Shown piece by piece: positions 16,201-22,470 of a stretch of DNA of 23,859 nt; position 1 is the first letter of the stretch; every line of letters begins with the position of its first letter. The position numbers and the translations under genes were made by a program. The DNA is from Silene noctiflora (taxonomy: Eukaryota > Streptophyta > Magnoliopsida > Caryophyllales > Caryophyllaceae), in the NCBI GenBank assembly GCA_009801015.1, contig VHZZ01013653.1, positions 19,823-43,681 of the forward strand. Reading direction: 5' to 3'. The notes under the pieces are model-generated. The model had not been told where the DNA came from, searched no databases, and saw only the letters and a list, made by a program, of their open reading frames with translations.

Positions 16201-19142
16201 TTAAATTAATAGTAAATCTAACGCATTAACTGCTTTAACTAGTACTCCCTCTAATTTACACCAATGATAACATATTTTATTTGGCATGGAAAATGACTAA
16301 ATTACCCTTATATCCACTACCTATTTACAACTTTGCATCCACTAACCCACTCACCAACTACCCATTTATTTCATGTGGCCTCAATCAAAGTTTCCAACTT
16401 TTCCCCTCACTTTTTCACCTTTTCTTAAATAACCCAATTTTTCTTATGTTACCATTTGTCTGAATCGGAGGGAATAATAATTTTATCTTGTGCACTTCAA
16501 AAAAAGTAGGAAAAGGATATATACAGTTTCAAGAGTTGTATGTAAATAAAGTTTTAAAAGAGCAAATAAAAACCTGTACTCCGTATTAAACATTAATGAC
16601 ACAAATATGAGCATAAATTTGTCATAAATACCTAATTTAATTTCACATTTAGTAATGCATTTAATTTTTATTTATAACTCTAAGGGTTGTATTTATCATT
16701 ACCCTATAAAATATATCAAATTCTATGACTCAATCCATCTCTTTCATTATCCAATTTATTTATGGAGGAAACACCCAATACTCTGTACGACGGTGGTACC
16801 GTGCCACAAGATAAAAAATGATCATTTATGATAAACGGTGACCATTTTATGTTAAAAAATGACTAGTATTAATTACTAGTGTGGAGTTTACTGGAGAAAG
16901 TATGATCCAAAAATGCTTGACTCAAATGAAGATGACGAGGTTGTGTTAGATGTCAAAGACTTAGCTACAACAAACGACACTACTGCACACGGCGTCATTG
17001 GTGCGTGTCACTTGGGAGAACGGAAGAGTGCAGCGTGTGTTTGCATTGTTCTGTTAGGAGTAGTATAATATTTCCCTAATTACAGTAGGAGTAGAATATC
17101 ATAGTTGAATAAGGTTTCCTAAAACCAGAAAGTGAAAACTTTCCTAATTTGTTTAAGGGTAGTTATTTTATTTCCTAATTTCAGTAGCATAGAGACAAGG
17201 CAATTGTAGTAGCTTTANGAAAGTCGTATTTGTTTGTTTCTTAGTTGTTTTAGGCGTAGGGAGTCGGTCCTAGGGGACTATAAATAGAGTCGTCGTATTG
17301 TTATTTTTGTTCATTCAAGTATTAATAAAATCTCGGCTTTTGCCTTGCGATTGTTATTTCGGTTCGACGCGTTTTCGATCCAACCCAGTTATAGTTTGAC
17401 GCGATCAAGCTTTAACATCGATCAAGGAGCAGTAGGGCTTGCAAATTGGTCACCATTGTTCAAGTTACTAACTTGAGCAAATATCCCATTGTTTCGAGAT
17501 CTTATCAGATTTTGAAGCAAATATCCATTTTTCTTTATTGTTCATTATTATGTTAAACCGCTTCCGCACAATTTTCGTATCAACTTCTAGTTCCACTTTC
17601 CGTATCTTTTTCATCTGGTTTTTTAATTACGTCATTTCTTTTACCAGTCCCAATTTTACTCCTTAGCCTACAGGAAAATTCCTAAAAAAGGTATTGTTGC
17701 CTAAAATTTTATATGGAAAATACAAATTTGTTACTCAAAATAGGACGACGCGCGTCCAAAAGTCACGCGCCTTCACCTTGCGCTTTGTGCCTCGTCGCCT
17801 TGGCCTCTTCAAACTAAGATATAGTGCAACTTACAATGCTATTAAGAATCTTAGAGGTAGATGATGAATAGATGCATGAGATCCAAGTTCTAGAATTGTA
17901 CAAGATAGTAGAAAAGGATGAATCATGATTTATTCATGAAGTAGGATGATGAAGGTGGTTCTAAAACAGTAGGGCTGTTTGAGTACATTTTCAGTTATGA
18001 TTCTAAAAAAAGTTGGAAGTACGTTCATCTTTTCTACTTCATCACTTCATGTTTCATCCTCTTCTACTATCTTGTAGTGTTCTAGAACTGGGATATGCTG
18101 ATTCTACCCGAGTCCAAGAATCATAGGTGAAAATGTGAAATATCTCTGGTCCTTATGTTTGCAACTCCTTTTCTAACTTTCAGGCTTAACTCCTCAGTCC
18201 TAGACTATTTGTAGGCAGATCTGGGATGCTGTTTATATTTCTGTAGATTTTGTCTGGTATAGTCCATGGTATTAGATATTGGTTTGAGACCTAATCTCAG
18301 AATCATTTGTCACGATCCATTACCCTATGTGTAGATACTGGATCTTGCACTTATTTCTTGTTTTGCGATAAGTCATTCCCTTCTGTTCATACCATCAGAT
18401 TACTTTAAGCCTCAATTCTTTTTAGCTGCTGCTCTTGGTCGGACCACTTAGAACCGCACTATTTGAGAGACCGCTGCAAGTAGTGGTGGACCCAGAGAAG
18501 TTTGTTTCCTGTGTGATGTTAATTTTTTAAAGTTTTTGTTATACAACAACAACAATAATAATAATGATTGTGACAATGACAATGATAATGATAATATATT
18601 TAAAATGTGTTAATCTACTTTTTCGATGATTAGCTTCAGTGCTCTCAATTTTCCATGTCAGTACTGCCAATGGAATTAGAGTCGAGACAAATTACAATTC
18701 ATGTTTGGTGTAGTGGCATTTTCCTTGAGGCAATATATCTGTAAGGTAACTTGTGACGTCTTGAGTAAGTTGGCTTTGAGAGGTAAAGTAGACAAGTTAG
18801 TATATCCCTTGACCAAGCAATCAAGCATACGTAGTAAATTGTCTGCTGTCTGAGGTGCACATCTAGTTGATAGTTTCATGTGGCTTTGGTTGGCACTTGG
18901 CACCGTCTTAATCCTAGAGTTTGTTAACCTGGGATACAACATCAAATCTATAATGCTTTTATATGGAGTATTATTATATTATAATTTTAAGTTTATTAAG
19001 TATTCTATAAATCTAGATTATGAAAGAACATTTACTATTCTAAGTGGTGGTTTTACTAGATACTAATCTATTAGTGATGCTACAGGTTGCTTCAAAAAAT
19101 GGTGCAATGGGGGTTGCTCAAAACCAGGAGATAACTGGTTAA
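3172..19142 (+). CDS. RCD1: RCD1/SRO1-type protein (WWE, inactive PARP, RST), six coding exons
   Basis: Joined exons 3172-4289, 6383-6621, 6979-7076, 11399-11584, 11677-11772 and 19086-19142 give 597 residues; Arabidopsis RCD1 has 589. All junctions are GT-AG and the phases close exactly (AG|T Ser373, G|GC Gly453, then phase 0). Domain order: basic N-terminus with KRKK at 54-57 (likely nuclear signal), WWE about 86-155, acidic linker about 180-275, PARP-like fold about 300-455, RST about 512-579. The canonical PARP His-Tyr-Glu triad is Leu331-His363-Gln426, so ADP-ribosyl transfer is not expected. Family knowledge: RCD1 is a nuclear hub whose RST domain binds stress transcription factors (DREB2A, NAC proteins) and tunes ROS, organelle-to-nucleus and hormone signalling. 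Identity is firm. The last exon, 7.3 kb downstream, is the least certain part; an intron-retention end at 11800-11802 is the alternative. Confidence 0.9.
4297..4323 (+). repeat. Poly-T run, 27 nt
   Basis: An uninterrupted stretch of T begins seven bases after the exon-1 donor. Such homopolymers are length-unstable and error-prone in sequencing. U-rich sequence just inside the 5' end of a plant intron is compatible with efficient intron recognition. Confidence 0.95.
5767..5802 (+). repeat. Two-copy short tandem repeat
   Basis: TGCGCTTAATTTCTTT occurs at 5767-5782 and again, identical, at 5787-5802, with a 4-nt spacer. The second copy runs into CCAG and so resembles a splice acceptor, but no coding sequence follows it. 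Confidence 0.8.
6383..6621 (+). CDS. RCD1: RCD1 coding exon 2: second half of PARP fold
   Basis: This exon encodes residues 373-452 plus the first base of codon 453. CDVDENGVRYMVLCRVIMGN (377-396) is the most conserved stretch of RCD1/SRO proteins and identifies the exon. The PARP fold closes with QYVVWSMNISTHICPEYVV. Gln426 occupies the place of the catalytic Glu of active PARPs. The exon starts after TTGCTTTACAG and ends at GTGAAG|GTGACT. The frame stays open 97 nt past this donor, but those residues do not resemble the family and splicing to 6979 restores the expected linker. Confidence 0.92.
6622..6978 (+). other. Intron 2 (357 nt)
   Basis: Donor GTGACT and acceptor TCTAATGCAG bracket this stretch. 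It is T-rich and carries an in-frame stop at 6717-6719. Nothing else is recognisable in it. Confidence 0.8.
6979..7076 (+). CDS. RCD1: RCD1 coding exon 3: PARP-RST linker
   Basis: This 98-nt exon encodes residues 453-485 and keeps the frame (Gly453 split 1+2). It starts after TCTAATGCAG and ends at GACGTG|GTAAGT, an almost perfect donor. The sequence is a hydrophilic, poorly conserved linker, as expected between the PARP and RST domains. It was too short to appear as an isolated long reading frame. It is supported by its strong splice sites and the exact phase match with both neighbours. Confidence 0.82.
7307..7618 (-). pseudogene. Degenerate zinc-knuckle-like fragment
   Basis: On the minus strand a 103-codon frame ends in a stretch with CMNCNRVRQNLNYRTS. 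It resembles the CX2CX4HX4C knuckle found near the C-terminus of MULE/FAR1-type transposases, but His is replaced by Gln, the last Cys by Ser, and two residues are inserted. It is followed by KLSSMHKGEVLS. If real, it is a decayed transposase or domesticated-transposase remnant. The + strand over part of it is tandemly duplicated, so the open frame could also be chance. Low confidence. Confidence 0.2.
7452..7816 (+). repeat. Tandem duplication, about 180-185 bp, two copies
   Basis: Copy 1 (7452-7636) and copy 2 (7637-7816) share GGTCTTGGTCTCCAGG near the start, CCCTCTTATTTTGTAAGGTT, GGATCCTAACCTTGTAT, GGTAAATGGT, CCTGGGAATA, GTGTTTGAAA-like and ATAATTCAACACTT-like segments in the same order. 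Copies end in TTTTCAGCCAG or TTTTTTCAGCCAG, which look like splice acceptors. A third, diverged start of the unit follows at 7817 and leads into the next duplicated block. Confidence 0.85.
7843..8640 (+). repeat. Second local duplication, split by a MITE
   Basis: The block around the Stowaway insertion (7843-7894 plus 8149-8345) is matched by 8388-8640. Shared landmarks, in order: GAATAATGTGTTTGAAAT-like, TTTTTCCCC, TTAGTGAYAGRGAA, GGACAC, GAGTGATACC, CATGCATA, TAGTAATTTGTGGTT, GGTCATGGTC, TTTTCAGCAAATATTGCC, AACATGAGGTGAATTT and GTGTTCTAGCCTT. The second copy lacks the MITE and so preserves the empty site. Confidence 0.85.
7895..8148. mobile_element. Stowaway MITE (Tc1/mariner type), 254 bp
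   Basis: The terminal inverted repeats begin CTCCCTCCCATCCACACCAA on the left and, read from the right end, CTCCCACCCCACCACACCAA. Both continue AGGTAACA. TA dinucleotides flank the element (7893-7894 and 8149-8150), the target duplication of Stowaway elements. The diverged tandem copy at about 8388-8640 shows the same surrounding sequence without the insert. There is no transposase. It lies in intron 3 of the RCD1-like gene. Confidence 0.92.
9330..10795 (+). mobile_element. RTE-clade LINE, 5'-truncated and decayed
   Basis: Translations in shifting frames match the C-terminal half of plant RTE-type reverse transcriptases. WCMMFAHDIVLIDD (9527-9568) corresponds to the palm motif, with the second residue pair FADD changed to FAHD, losing a catalytic Asp. 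Then come LKLWRNTLE, SKTEYLEC, YFGSVMQKNGELNGDVTYRI (from 9920), MRVAEIRMLRW (about 10156) and MIANVLRWFGHF (about 10261). Several in-frame stops interrupt it. The 3' end TCATGTTAGCTGATCTCAAA followed by TCATTTTGGGACTAAGTCTC (10743-10782) is the usual tail of this group in plants. The 5' end starts inside the RT domain, typical of LINE truncation. Not functional. The 5' boundary is approximate. Confidence 0.82.
9687..9874. mobile_element. hAT-like MITE, 188 bp, nested in the LINE
   Basis: An 8-bp direct repeat CTTTTGAT flanks the insert (9679-9686 and 9875-9882), the target-duplication length of hAT elements. The ends are imperfect inverted repeats: CTATGTTACTCCGAC on the left and CTGTAATACTCCGAC read from the right. 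The interior is rich in GACACGTGTCGG-like palindromic pieces, unlike the surrounding AT-rich DNA. Removing the insert and one repeat brings the two halves of the LINE frame together, as expected for a later insertion. No transposase. Confidence 0.82.
11399..11584 (+). CDS. RCD1: RCD1 coding exon 4: first part of RST domain
   Basis: This exon encodes residues 486-547 in phase 0 on both sides. It begins after CTTGGTCAG and ends at TTTACG|GTGCGC. After a variable Ser/Thr-rich lead-in, SPWMPFPMLFAAISKQVPSS (515-534) is the signature start of the RST domain of RCD1/SRO and TAF4 proteins, the alpha-helical hub that docks transcription factors. The frame is short and its only ATGs are internal, so it is best recognised through homology and phase. 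Confidence 0.9.
11585..11676 (+). other. Intron 4 (92 nt)
   Basis: GTGCGC donor and TTTTGTCATGTCAG acceptor. This is a typical short plant intron between the two RST exons. Translation through it would interrupt the RST domain with unrelated hydrophobic residues. Confidence 0.82.
11677..11772 (+). CDS. RCD1: RCD1 coding exon 5: second part of RST domain
   Basis: This exon encodes residues 548-579. VDFVKNLRLVVGDTILKSTI (554-573) matches the second half of the RST domain. It starts after CATGTCAG and ends at AACAGCAAG|GTACAG. If the donor is not used, translation continues nine codons (VQFWNFLFQ) to a TGA at 11800-11802, giving a 588-residue product. If it is used, the best continuation is the exon at 19086. 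Confidence 0.9.
12511..12830 (+). pseudogene. Unidentified gene-like fragment
   Basis: The GC-richer stretch from 12420 resembles a gene 5' end. An ATG at 12511 opens MASKLPPSIPQLLSQRP and stops at 12583-12585. A second ATG at 12594 opens MAPYHSITSWLKFACNTVLG and stops near 12699. The composition differs from the flanking intron, which suggests a captured or duplicated exon that has picked up stops. It runs into the repeat shared with 16902-17127. I do not recognise the protein, and no function can be given. Confidence 0.25.
12729..12958 (+). repeat. LTR-related repeat, copy A (truncated by gap)
   Basis: This stretch matches 16902-17127 with only scattered substitutions, starting TGATCCAAAAATGCTTG and ending CCTAAAAC exactly where the run of N begins. 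Copy A has an extra AACCTAAT (12763-12770) that copy B lacks. The shared part includes GTGCAGCGTGTGTTTGCATT and GTTAGGAGTAGTATAATATT. It is probably the start of a long terminal repeat plus its upstream flank. The remainder of copy A is lost in the gap. Confidence 0.8.
12959..12982. other. Assembly gap (24 N)
   Basis: Twenty-four unresolved bases interrupt copy A of the repeat. The sequence after the gap does not continue the repeat as copy B does, so the missing amount is probably far larger than 24, or the join is wrong. Confidence 0.99.
12983..13990 (+). mobile_element. Gypsy-type LTR/untranslated fragment
   Basis: Non-coding and T-rich. It has phrases I associate with plant Ty3/gypsy long terminal repeats: TGTGGATTCGACCCTTAAAT (13010-13029), TTGTTGTTGCTAGGGTAAAT, and a GATAGGTTGCGACACC motif near 13069 echoed by GATAGGGCGTGACGAC near 13983. 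Internal short imperfect repeats (TATAAACCAACTC, TAAGACATAAACTAACTCG) occur at 13540-13700. No gag or pol is present, so it is a remnant or a solo terminal repeat. The family assignment rests on motif memory. Confidence 0.4.
13990..14930 (-). pseudogene. TPR-domain protein pseudogene, antisense to RCD1
   Basis: On the minus strand the sequence encodes tetratricopeptide repeats. FDPCNVKAQYHKGLAFKHLN and ALEDFESSLKIDPSNKNV (14370-14480) carry the spacing of the second and third helix pairs. Upstream, LLKDSGNALF followed directly by a TAG (about 14690) and then GGNIFSAGLHYKLAHKFLCF is the first TPR. A further Asp-rich segment lies at 14750-14790. Several in-frame stops show it is dead. The open part (start codon at 14595-14597) runs 215 codons and its last residues come from the adjoining gypsy debris. 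Which TPR protein it derives from I cannot say. No introns are evident within the TPR part, so it may be a retrocopy or a transposon-captured fragment. Confidence 0.6.
15126..15292. mobile_element. MITE with GGCCATGTTCTTT inverted ends, 167 bp
   Basis: There is a perfect 13-bp terminal inverted repeat: GGCCATGTTCTTT at 15126-15138 and AAAGAACATGGCC at 15280-15292. It is flanked by TTT on both sides (15123-15125 and 15293-15295), possibly a 3-bp target duplication, which would fit PIF/Harbinger. The interior is a run of GAACTGAAT/GAAATGAAT-like repeats. It has no coding capacity. Confidence 0.82.
15296..15940. other. AT-rich intronic stretch without recognisable content
   Basis: Only AT-rich sequence is visible, with two direct copies of a CTTACACAAG-containing motif (about 15462-15472 and 15550-15560). 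There are no clear transposon ends and no coding potential beyond chance frames. Confidence 0.5.
15943..16135. mobile_element. MITE-like element with a perfect terminal hairpin
   Basis: The left part has TCTCCCTTGTGACGGGTCAC then AAATGAAGACG, and the right part has CGTCTTCTCATTTGTGACGG followed by its own inverted copy. The right end contains a perfect 17-bp stem with a TACG loop (16093-16130). The two halves are inverted relatives with ACTAA outer ends. The interior is pyrimidine-rich (CCCCCCACTTGC, TCTCTCCTC). Exact borders and target duplication are unclear. Confidence 0.55.
16245..16474. mobile_element. Stowaway MITE, 230 bp
   Basis: The left end CTCCCTCTAATTTACACCAA continues TGATAACATA. 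The right end, read inward, is TTCCCTCCGATTCAGACAAA continuing TGGTAACATA. That gives inverted repeats of about 30 bp with roughly seven mismatches. TA flanks both sides (16243-16244 and 16475-16476). The interior has no coding capacity. It is more diverged than the Stowaway copy in intron 3, so probably older or of another subfamily. Confidence 0.85.
16475..16901. other. AT-rich stretch between MITE and LTR copy B
   Basis: AT-rich sequence with ACTCCGTATTAAA near 16576 and an imperfect palindromic piece around 16860-16880 (ACTAGTATTAATTACTAGT). It may include a further decayed small element. Nothing coding was identified. Confidence 0.4.
16902..17430 (+). mobile_element. LTR-like repeat, copy B, with internal promoter signals
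   Basis: The first 226 bases match copy A (12729-12958). The sequence continues with a TATA box CTATAAATAG (about 17278-17287) and a polyadenylation-like AATAAAATC (about 17325), the usual layout of a plant LTR. A TG...CA boundary such as TGTTAGGAG (about 17052) to TTTAACA (about 17418) is possible, but no target duplication or clear primer site confirms it. The part before the TGTTAGG reads open as a short frame ending in LLGVV and a stop, perhaps the tail of a coding region. One unresolved base lies at 17218. Confidence 0.5.
17431..17886. other. Intronic stretch, possible LTR-flanking debris
   Basis: This has a mixed composition. TCTTATCAGATTTTG at about 17500 distantly recalls the TGGTATCAGAGC primer-binding site of copia elements, and ACGCGCCTTCACCTTGCGCT at about 17763-17782 resembles GCGCCT-rich ends scattered elsewhere (about 1100-1160 and 12175-12205). 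Neither is strong enough to name an element. Confidence 0.3.
17887..18088. repeat. Long imperfect inverted repeat (foldback)
   Basis: The left arm 17887-17944 and the right arm 18034-18088 are reverse complements over about 55 bases with roughly ten mismatches and a 3-nt gap. Both carry GTTCTAGAA, TACAAGATAGTAGAA, AGGATGAA, CATGA and TGAAGTAG in order. The loop is 89 nt. Beyond the arms, GCAT and ATCC motifs extend the pairing a little. It may be a foldback element or, if transcribed as part of the intron, a source of a stem-loop RNA. Confidence 0.8.
18543..18597 (+). repeat. Trinucleotide/hexanucleotide microsatellite
   Basis: AACAACAACAATAATAATAA is followed by GATTGTGACAATGACAATGA-type units and ATAATGATAATAT. 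Simple-sequence DNA in the terminal intron. Confidence 0.85.
19086..19142 (+). CDS. RCD1: RCD1 coding exon 6 (C-terminal tail), probable
   Basis: After the acceptor GATGCTACAG, a phase-0 frame reads VASKNGAMGVAQNQEITG and then TAA at 19140-19142. Joined to exon 5 (ending ELNSK), it gives a short hydrophilic tail comparable in length and character to the tail after the RST domain in Arabidopsis RCD1. The following 250 bases look like a 3' untranslated region. Support is phase, splice consensus and plausibility; a 7.3-kb intron is long for a plant, so the confidence is moderate. Confidence 0.6.
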   Translation, partial: VASKNGAMGVAQNQEITG

Positions 19143-19460
19143 GAGAATTTCGTCGACATGAATTTTGTGACGTCAAGGGGGTTTATGGGTTTCTCAAGTT
19201 CCTGGACATTTTAAGCCCACTGTATTTGACTATATTTTCCGGTGTGTGGTTGAACCTAGTCCTAGTCCTTTTGGTTGTTGACATTGAATATTTCGTTTGG
19301 ATTAATAGCTAAACATTTTGATTTGCAATTGCAACTTTGGGACTTGTAATTTGTGTACTATCGAAGTAAGAAGTGAAAAAATGGAATTAATGTCTTTCTA
19401 ATGTCCTTGACATTAAATTTCAGCTACTGAAACTCTCATCTATTTGTTTCAACTATTGTT
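19143..19460 (+). other. RCD1: Probable 3'UTR of the RCD1-like gene
   Basis: T-rich non-coding sequence directly follows the TAA. I see no strong AATAAA; plant polyadenylation signals are weak, and the TTTGTGTA-like and AATGGAATTAATG regions near 19350-19395 could serve. The end is a guess. Confidence 0.4.
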
Positions 19461-20751
19461 TTAGAAGATGTTCGCCAAACATGTGGAAACACTACTCGAC
19501 TTGAAGAAAGTGTAGGCATGCGTTGAAGAAGCATATTGATATAGGACTTGGAGTCTCAGAATATTTGAGAAACTTCTATCCGAATATAATCTTCTTACAT
19601 GCATTTTCTTGGTGCATTTGTTATTGTTGATTTTGTGGAATAACCAAGTTGTCAATTTTTCCTGAAGTGTCAAAAGTAAAATACATAATCTTATGATACA
19701 TATGATCAAGTCACGCATTCGGTACATGCCCATCTTTGGATCCATGGTTTGTAATGCATAAAACAATCTTATTTAAATTTTTTCTCTCCCTTCTCTCTAA
19801 ACACAAAAAACCCTAACTCAGCCTCATATTGTTCTGCCGCCTCCACCTTCCACACATCCCCCCCTTTTCTTCCCCTAACCAATTGTCGGCAAGGCCTATT
19901 TCCGGCGATTCGTCACATTTCGTTTCCCATTTGTTTCATATTTTTAGTACCAAATTTCACATAATTTGTATGTGCCATGTGTCACGTAGTGAGTGGACAA
20001 AGTAAGTAAAATGGCCTGTTGACATCGCAAGTGTGGTCAACAAGTGAAAGATAGTGGGCACAAAAGTAACAACCTGGAATTGGTCATCATAAAAAGTGGA
20101 GTAAAACTTGGGATTGAGCTAGAGAATAGGGAAGGTAGTATGCAAAAAATAAGGTGGAGCAACTGAGTCTTTGTGGTTGTTGATTTTAGTCAATAACAAA
20201 TCCAAGAAAAGTGGAGACAAAGTGGAGGACATTAGGGAGTTTGTTAGTAGGGGGTGACATTCAACATCATCACAATGTACAACAGAACACCTATCATCAT
20301 CTTACACCTTATAATTACCATCACCATCATTCATCCACATCCACACAACAACATTCTTCAATTTAGCAAGAACACCCAAGTTCTTACAGAGGCTCCAGCT
20401 CAGGGATTCCGGCAAAGGGTCCAGCAGAAAACGTTCCTCTAGAATTTTATTTCCTAGCCTTCCTCTTGTAGTTCCACTTGAAGTTCTCATACAGAATTAT
20501 AGTGTATACTTGGTGGGATTCCGACTCCCCACGTGGTTGTTCCCACATTGGGTTTTTTCGTGTCACCAATCTCGTGAAGGCCTTTTACTTTGCCTTCGTC
20601 GTTATTTACATCGTTATTTTCGCCTAATTTTCATTCACATTTCACCATAAATTAAATATAAATTAACCCGCGTTTCGAGGCTAAATAGAGTAGATTGCTT
20701 TGACCCACCACAAATGATTTAATAAAGTTAGGTTAATTTTTGGCTAAAACA
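19461..20751 (+). mobile_element. Probable 5' LTR region of a Ty3/gypsy element (start unclear)
   Basis: The right boundary CTAAAACA at 20744-20751 is followed by TTTGGTGCCTACCGTGGGGC, which looks like a gypsy primer-binding-site region, and then by a gag start. The stretch includes a CT-rich leader-like segment (about 19782-19870), AATAAAG (20719-20725) and AAATATAAATTAA (about 20653). I cannot place the left boundary; part of 19461-19770 may be unique flanking DNA rather than LTR. No coding content is convincing. Confidence 0.45.
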
Positions 20752-20752
20752 G

Positions 20753-20776
20753 TTTGGTGCCTACCGTGGGGCCTAG
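20753..20776 (+). promoter_or_regulatory. Primer-binding-site-like motif
   Basis: TTGGTGCCTACCGTGGGG lies just inside the presumed LTR end (20754-20771). Plant gypsy elements of the Tat and Athila groups carry TGGCGCC-type tRNA primer sites in this place. One C-to-T-like difference from TGGCGCC suggests decay. Confidence 0.45.
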
Positions 20777-20817
20777 TGATCATTCTCTATAGCCAAATTA
20801 AACCTCACAAAAACAAT

Positions 20818-22324
20818 ATGTCCCTTTCCATGTCTGGAGCCAAACAGAATCCGTCCAGCACTCAGGGAACGACAATTCAGTCTTCTGGAGGAAGGCCTCT
20901 TCCAGTCTCAACAGGACCAGTCAGTGCACCTCCATCAGCCAGCCAGTTGGCCTTCGCCGGCTTGTCTCTCAGAATCATGCCAGCACCCTCCGAACTCCTG
21001 AAGGTACCTAAGGCGCCAGGAGCATCTAGCTTTTTAAGGTCCAACAGGGAAAGCAACCCCAACAGAAGTGAAACCGTGATAAGACCTAGATCCAGGAGGG
21101 ATCATTTGGAGGAGTTATCAAGAGTGCATGTCCTCCTCCACTAGATCCGATTCAAATCATGATCAAAGGGATGGACACCCTGGACCAGGCTGTGGAGAGC
21201 TTGAGGAGAGACAATTAGGATATCAAGGCCCAGATCGCCGTGGTGGCCCAGAACCAGCAGCCTTCTGGAGCCCTAATTCCATCAGTCAGCGCAACCAGTA
21301 CGCAAATTAGCATCCTCAGGGAGTTAGCTGCTAGTAGAGGACTAGTTCGACACATTCCATCAGAAATGATCACCAGACCAAATCTTGGAGGAGTACCACC
21401 GAGTGGAGCCATCGAGCCTAGAGGATTGGGAGCTCTAACGCTCAATTACTCACTCGGTAATATCTCATCTACTGGTTTCCTTAGAACTAATTTCCAAACT
21501 TTTGCAGGAACCCCATTCCAGGAGGCGCCAGGATGGCAGCTTGGATACATTGCCAACACAACACCATTGACCAATCACCCTGACAGTCAATTCCCTTGAG
21601 GAACATGGTTAGGAGGTACTCCCTTTGGCTTCTTTCGCCTGTTTCTAACCCTCATGCAAGAGCAGGTTGTACGATGGAGCAACAATTTCAGGAGCTAAGG
21701 GACATGATCAACAAGATACCGGGTATATCGTGTCCCTTGGAGAAAGCAGCTCGAGACAGATACGCAGACTCTCCCTTTGTGGATGACCTGGCTCTTGTCA
21801 ATGTACCCAAAGGATTCGTACCACCAGACATGATGTCCTATGATGGCACCGCAGACCCTCTCGACCACATCAACTAATACAAGCAGAAAATCATGGTAGT
21901 GACCGCCGCATGACCCTTAAAAGAAGCATGTATGTGCAAGGGGTTTGGGTCTACCCTGGAAGGAGAAGCCCTGCAGTGGTTCGTTGGCCTACCCAACAGG
22001 AGCATAACTTCCTTTGCCGACCTGGTCAATGCGTTCAACCAGCAGTTTTCCAGTAGCCAGAAGCCCGAGAAGCAAACCAGCGACCTGTATCGCATAGTAC
22101 AAGGGTTCGAGGAGTCAACACGTGATTTCTTGAACACGCTCAACAAAGAAAAAATAGCGATCCCGAGGTGCGATATAACAATAATTATAGAAGCCTTCCT
22201 CCAGGGTCTCCACCAGGATTCAGACCTCTGCAAGGAGCTAACCAAATATCCGTGCATCGCATTTGAGGATGTGCAAGTAAGAGCATTGGTAACAATTCGA
22301 CTAGAAGAAGACTCATATTCATAG
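20818..22324 (+). pseudogene. Ty3/gypsy gag pseudogene (Retrotrans_gag domain)
   Basis: A gag-like protein is recoverable only across broken frames. Frame 1 starts at ATG 20818 (MSLSMSGAKQ, Pro/Ser-rich) and stops at 21142-21144. A second frame covers about 21125-21599, with a stop at 21216-21218 and Gln/Asn-rich sequence. A third covers about 21600-22324, with stops at 21875-21877 and 21910-21912. The capsid-like core is clear in the last frame: GEALQWFVGLPNRSITSFAD (from about 21965), FNQQFSSS, and QGFEESTRDFLNTLNKEK, matching the Retrotrans_gag family of plant gypsy elements, most like the Tat/Ogre group. At least two frameshifts and three stops make it non-coding. Protease, RT and integrase do not follow, so the element is truncated after gag. 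Confidence 0.82.
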
Positions 22325-22470
22325 GCATATATGTTACACCTGGGGTAGTTTGTAACTTCATAATTTTGTCACTTTGTTTATATTTTGAGTAATAACTGAC
22401 TTGAGCATTAGAGGGCCGTTGGCTACGCCAATGATCAACCCTAGCAATAAATTTCTTGCAGGACCATCAG
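22325..22470 (+). mobile_element. Gypsy LTR-like 3' segment
   Basis: TGACTTGAGCATTAGAGGGC (22399-22418) followed by CGTTGGCTACGCC and TTTCTTGCAGGACC resembles the end region of Tat-type gypsy LTRs, which carry 'GAGCRTYRGAGGG' and a late TTGCAGG. It directly follows the broken gag with no pol in between, which points to internal deletion or a second element. Confidence 0.4.

Larger units (their letters stand above)
11773..19085 (+). other. Terminal intron 5 (7313 nt as assembled), transposon-filled
   Basis: Donor GTACAG and acceptor GATGCTACAG bracket this region. From 11803 to about 12420 it holds ordinary intron-like sequence with a short GGTCCGGTCCGGTCCG triplication (12254-12269). Then come a gene-like fragment, an LTR-related repeat cut by an N gap, gypsy LTR debris, an antisense TPR pseudogene, three MITEs, a second LTR copy, a foldback and an AAC/AAT/GATAAT microsatellite (about 18543-18597). 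From 18600 to 19085 I see nothing recognisable. Its true length is uncertain because of the gap. Confidence 0.6.

Noticed and set aside
18676..18945. 89-codon minus-strand frame before the last exon
   Set aside because: It is open and not low-complexity, so I looked closely, but no motif or domain is visible and there is no other support.
19461..19766. 101-codon minus-strand frame downstream of the gene
   Set aside because: No recognisable domain; AT-rich flanking DNA.
20740..20817. Earlier ATG for gag at 20740
   Set aside because: It lies inside the presumed LTR end and ahead of the primer-site-like motif, so the ATG at 20818 is the more likely gag start.
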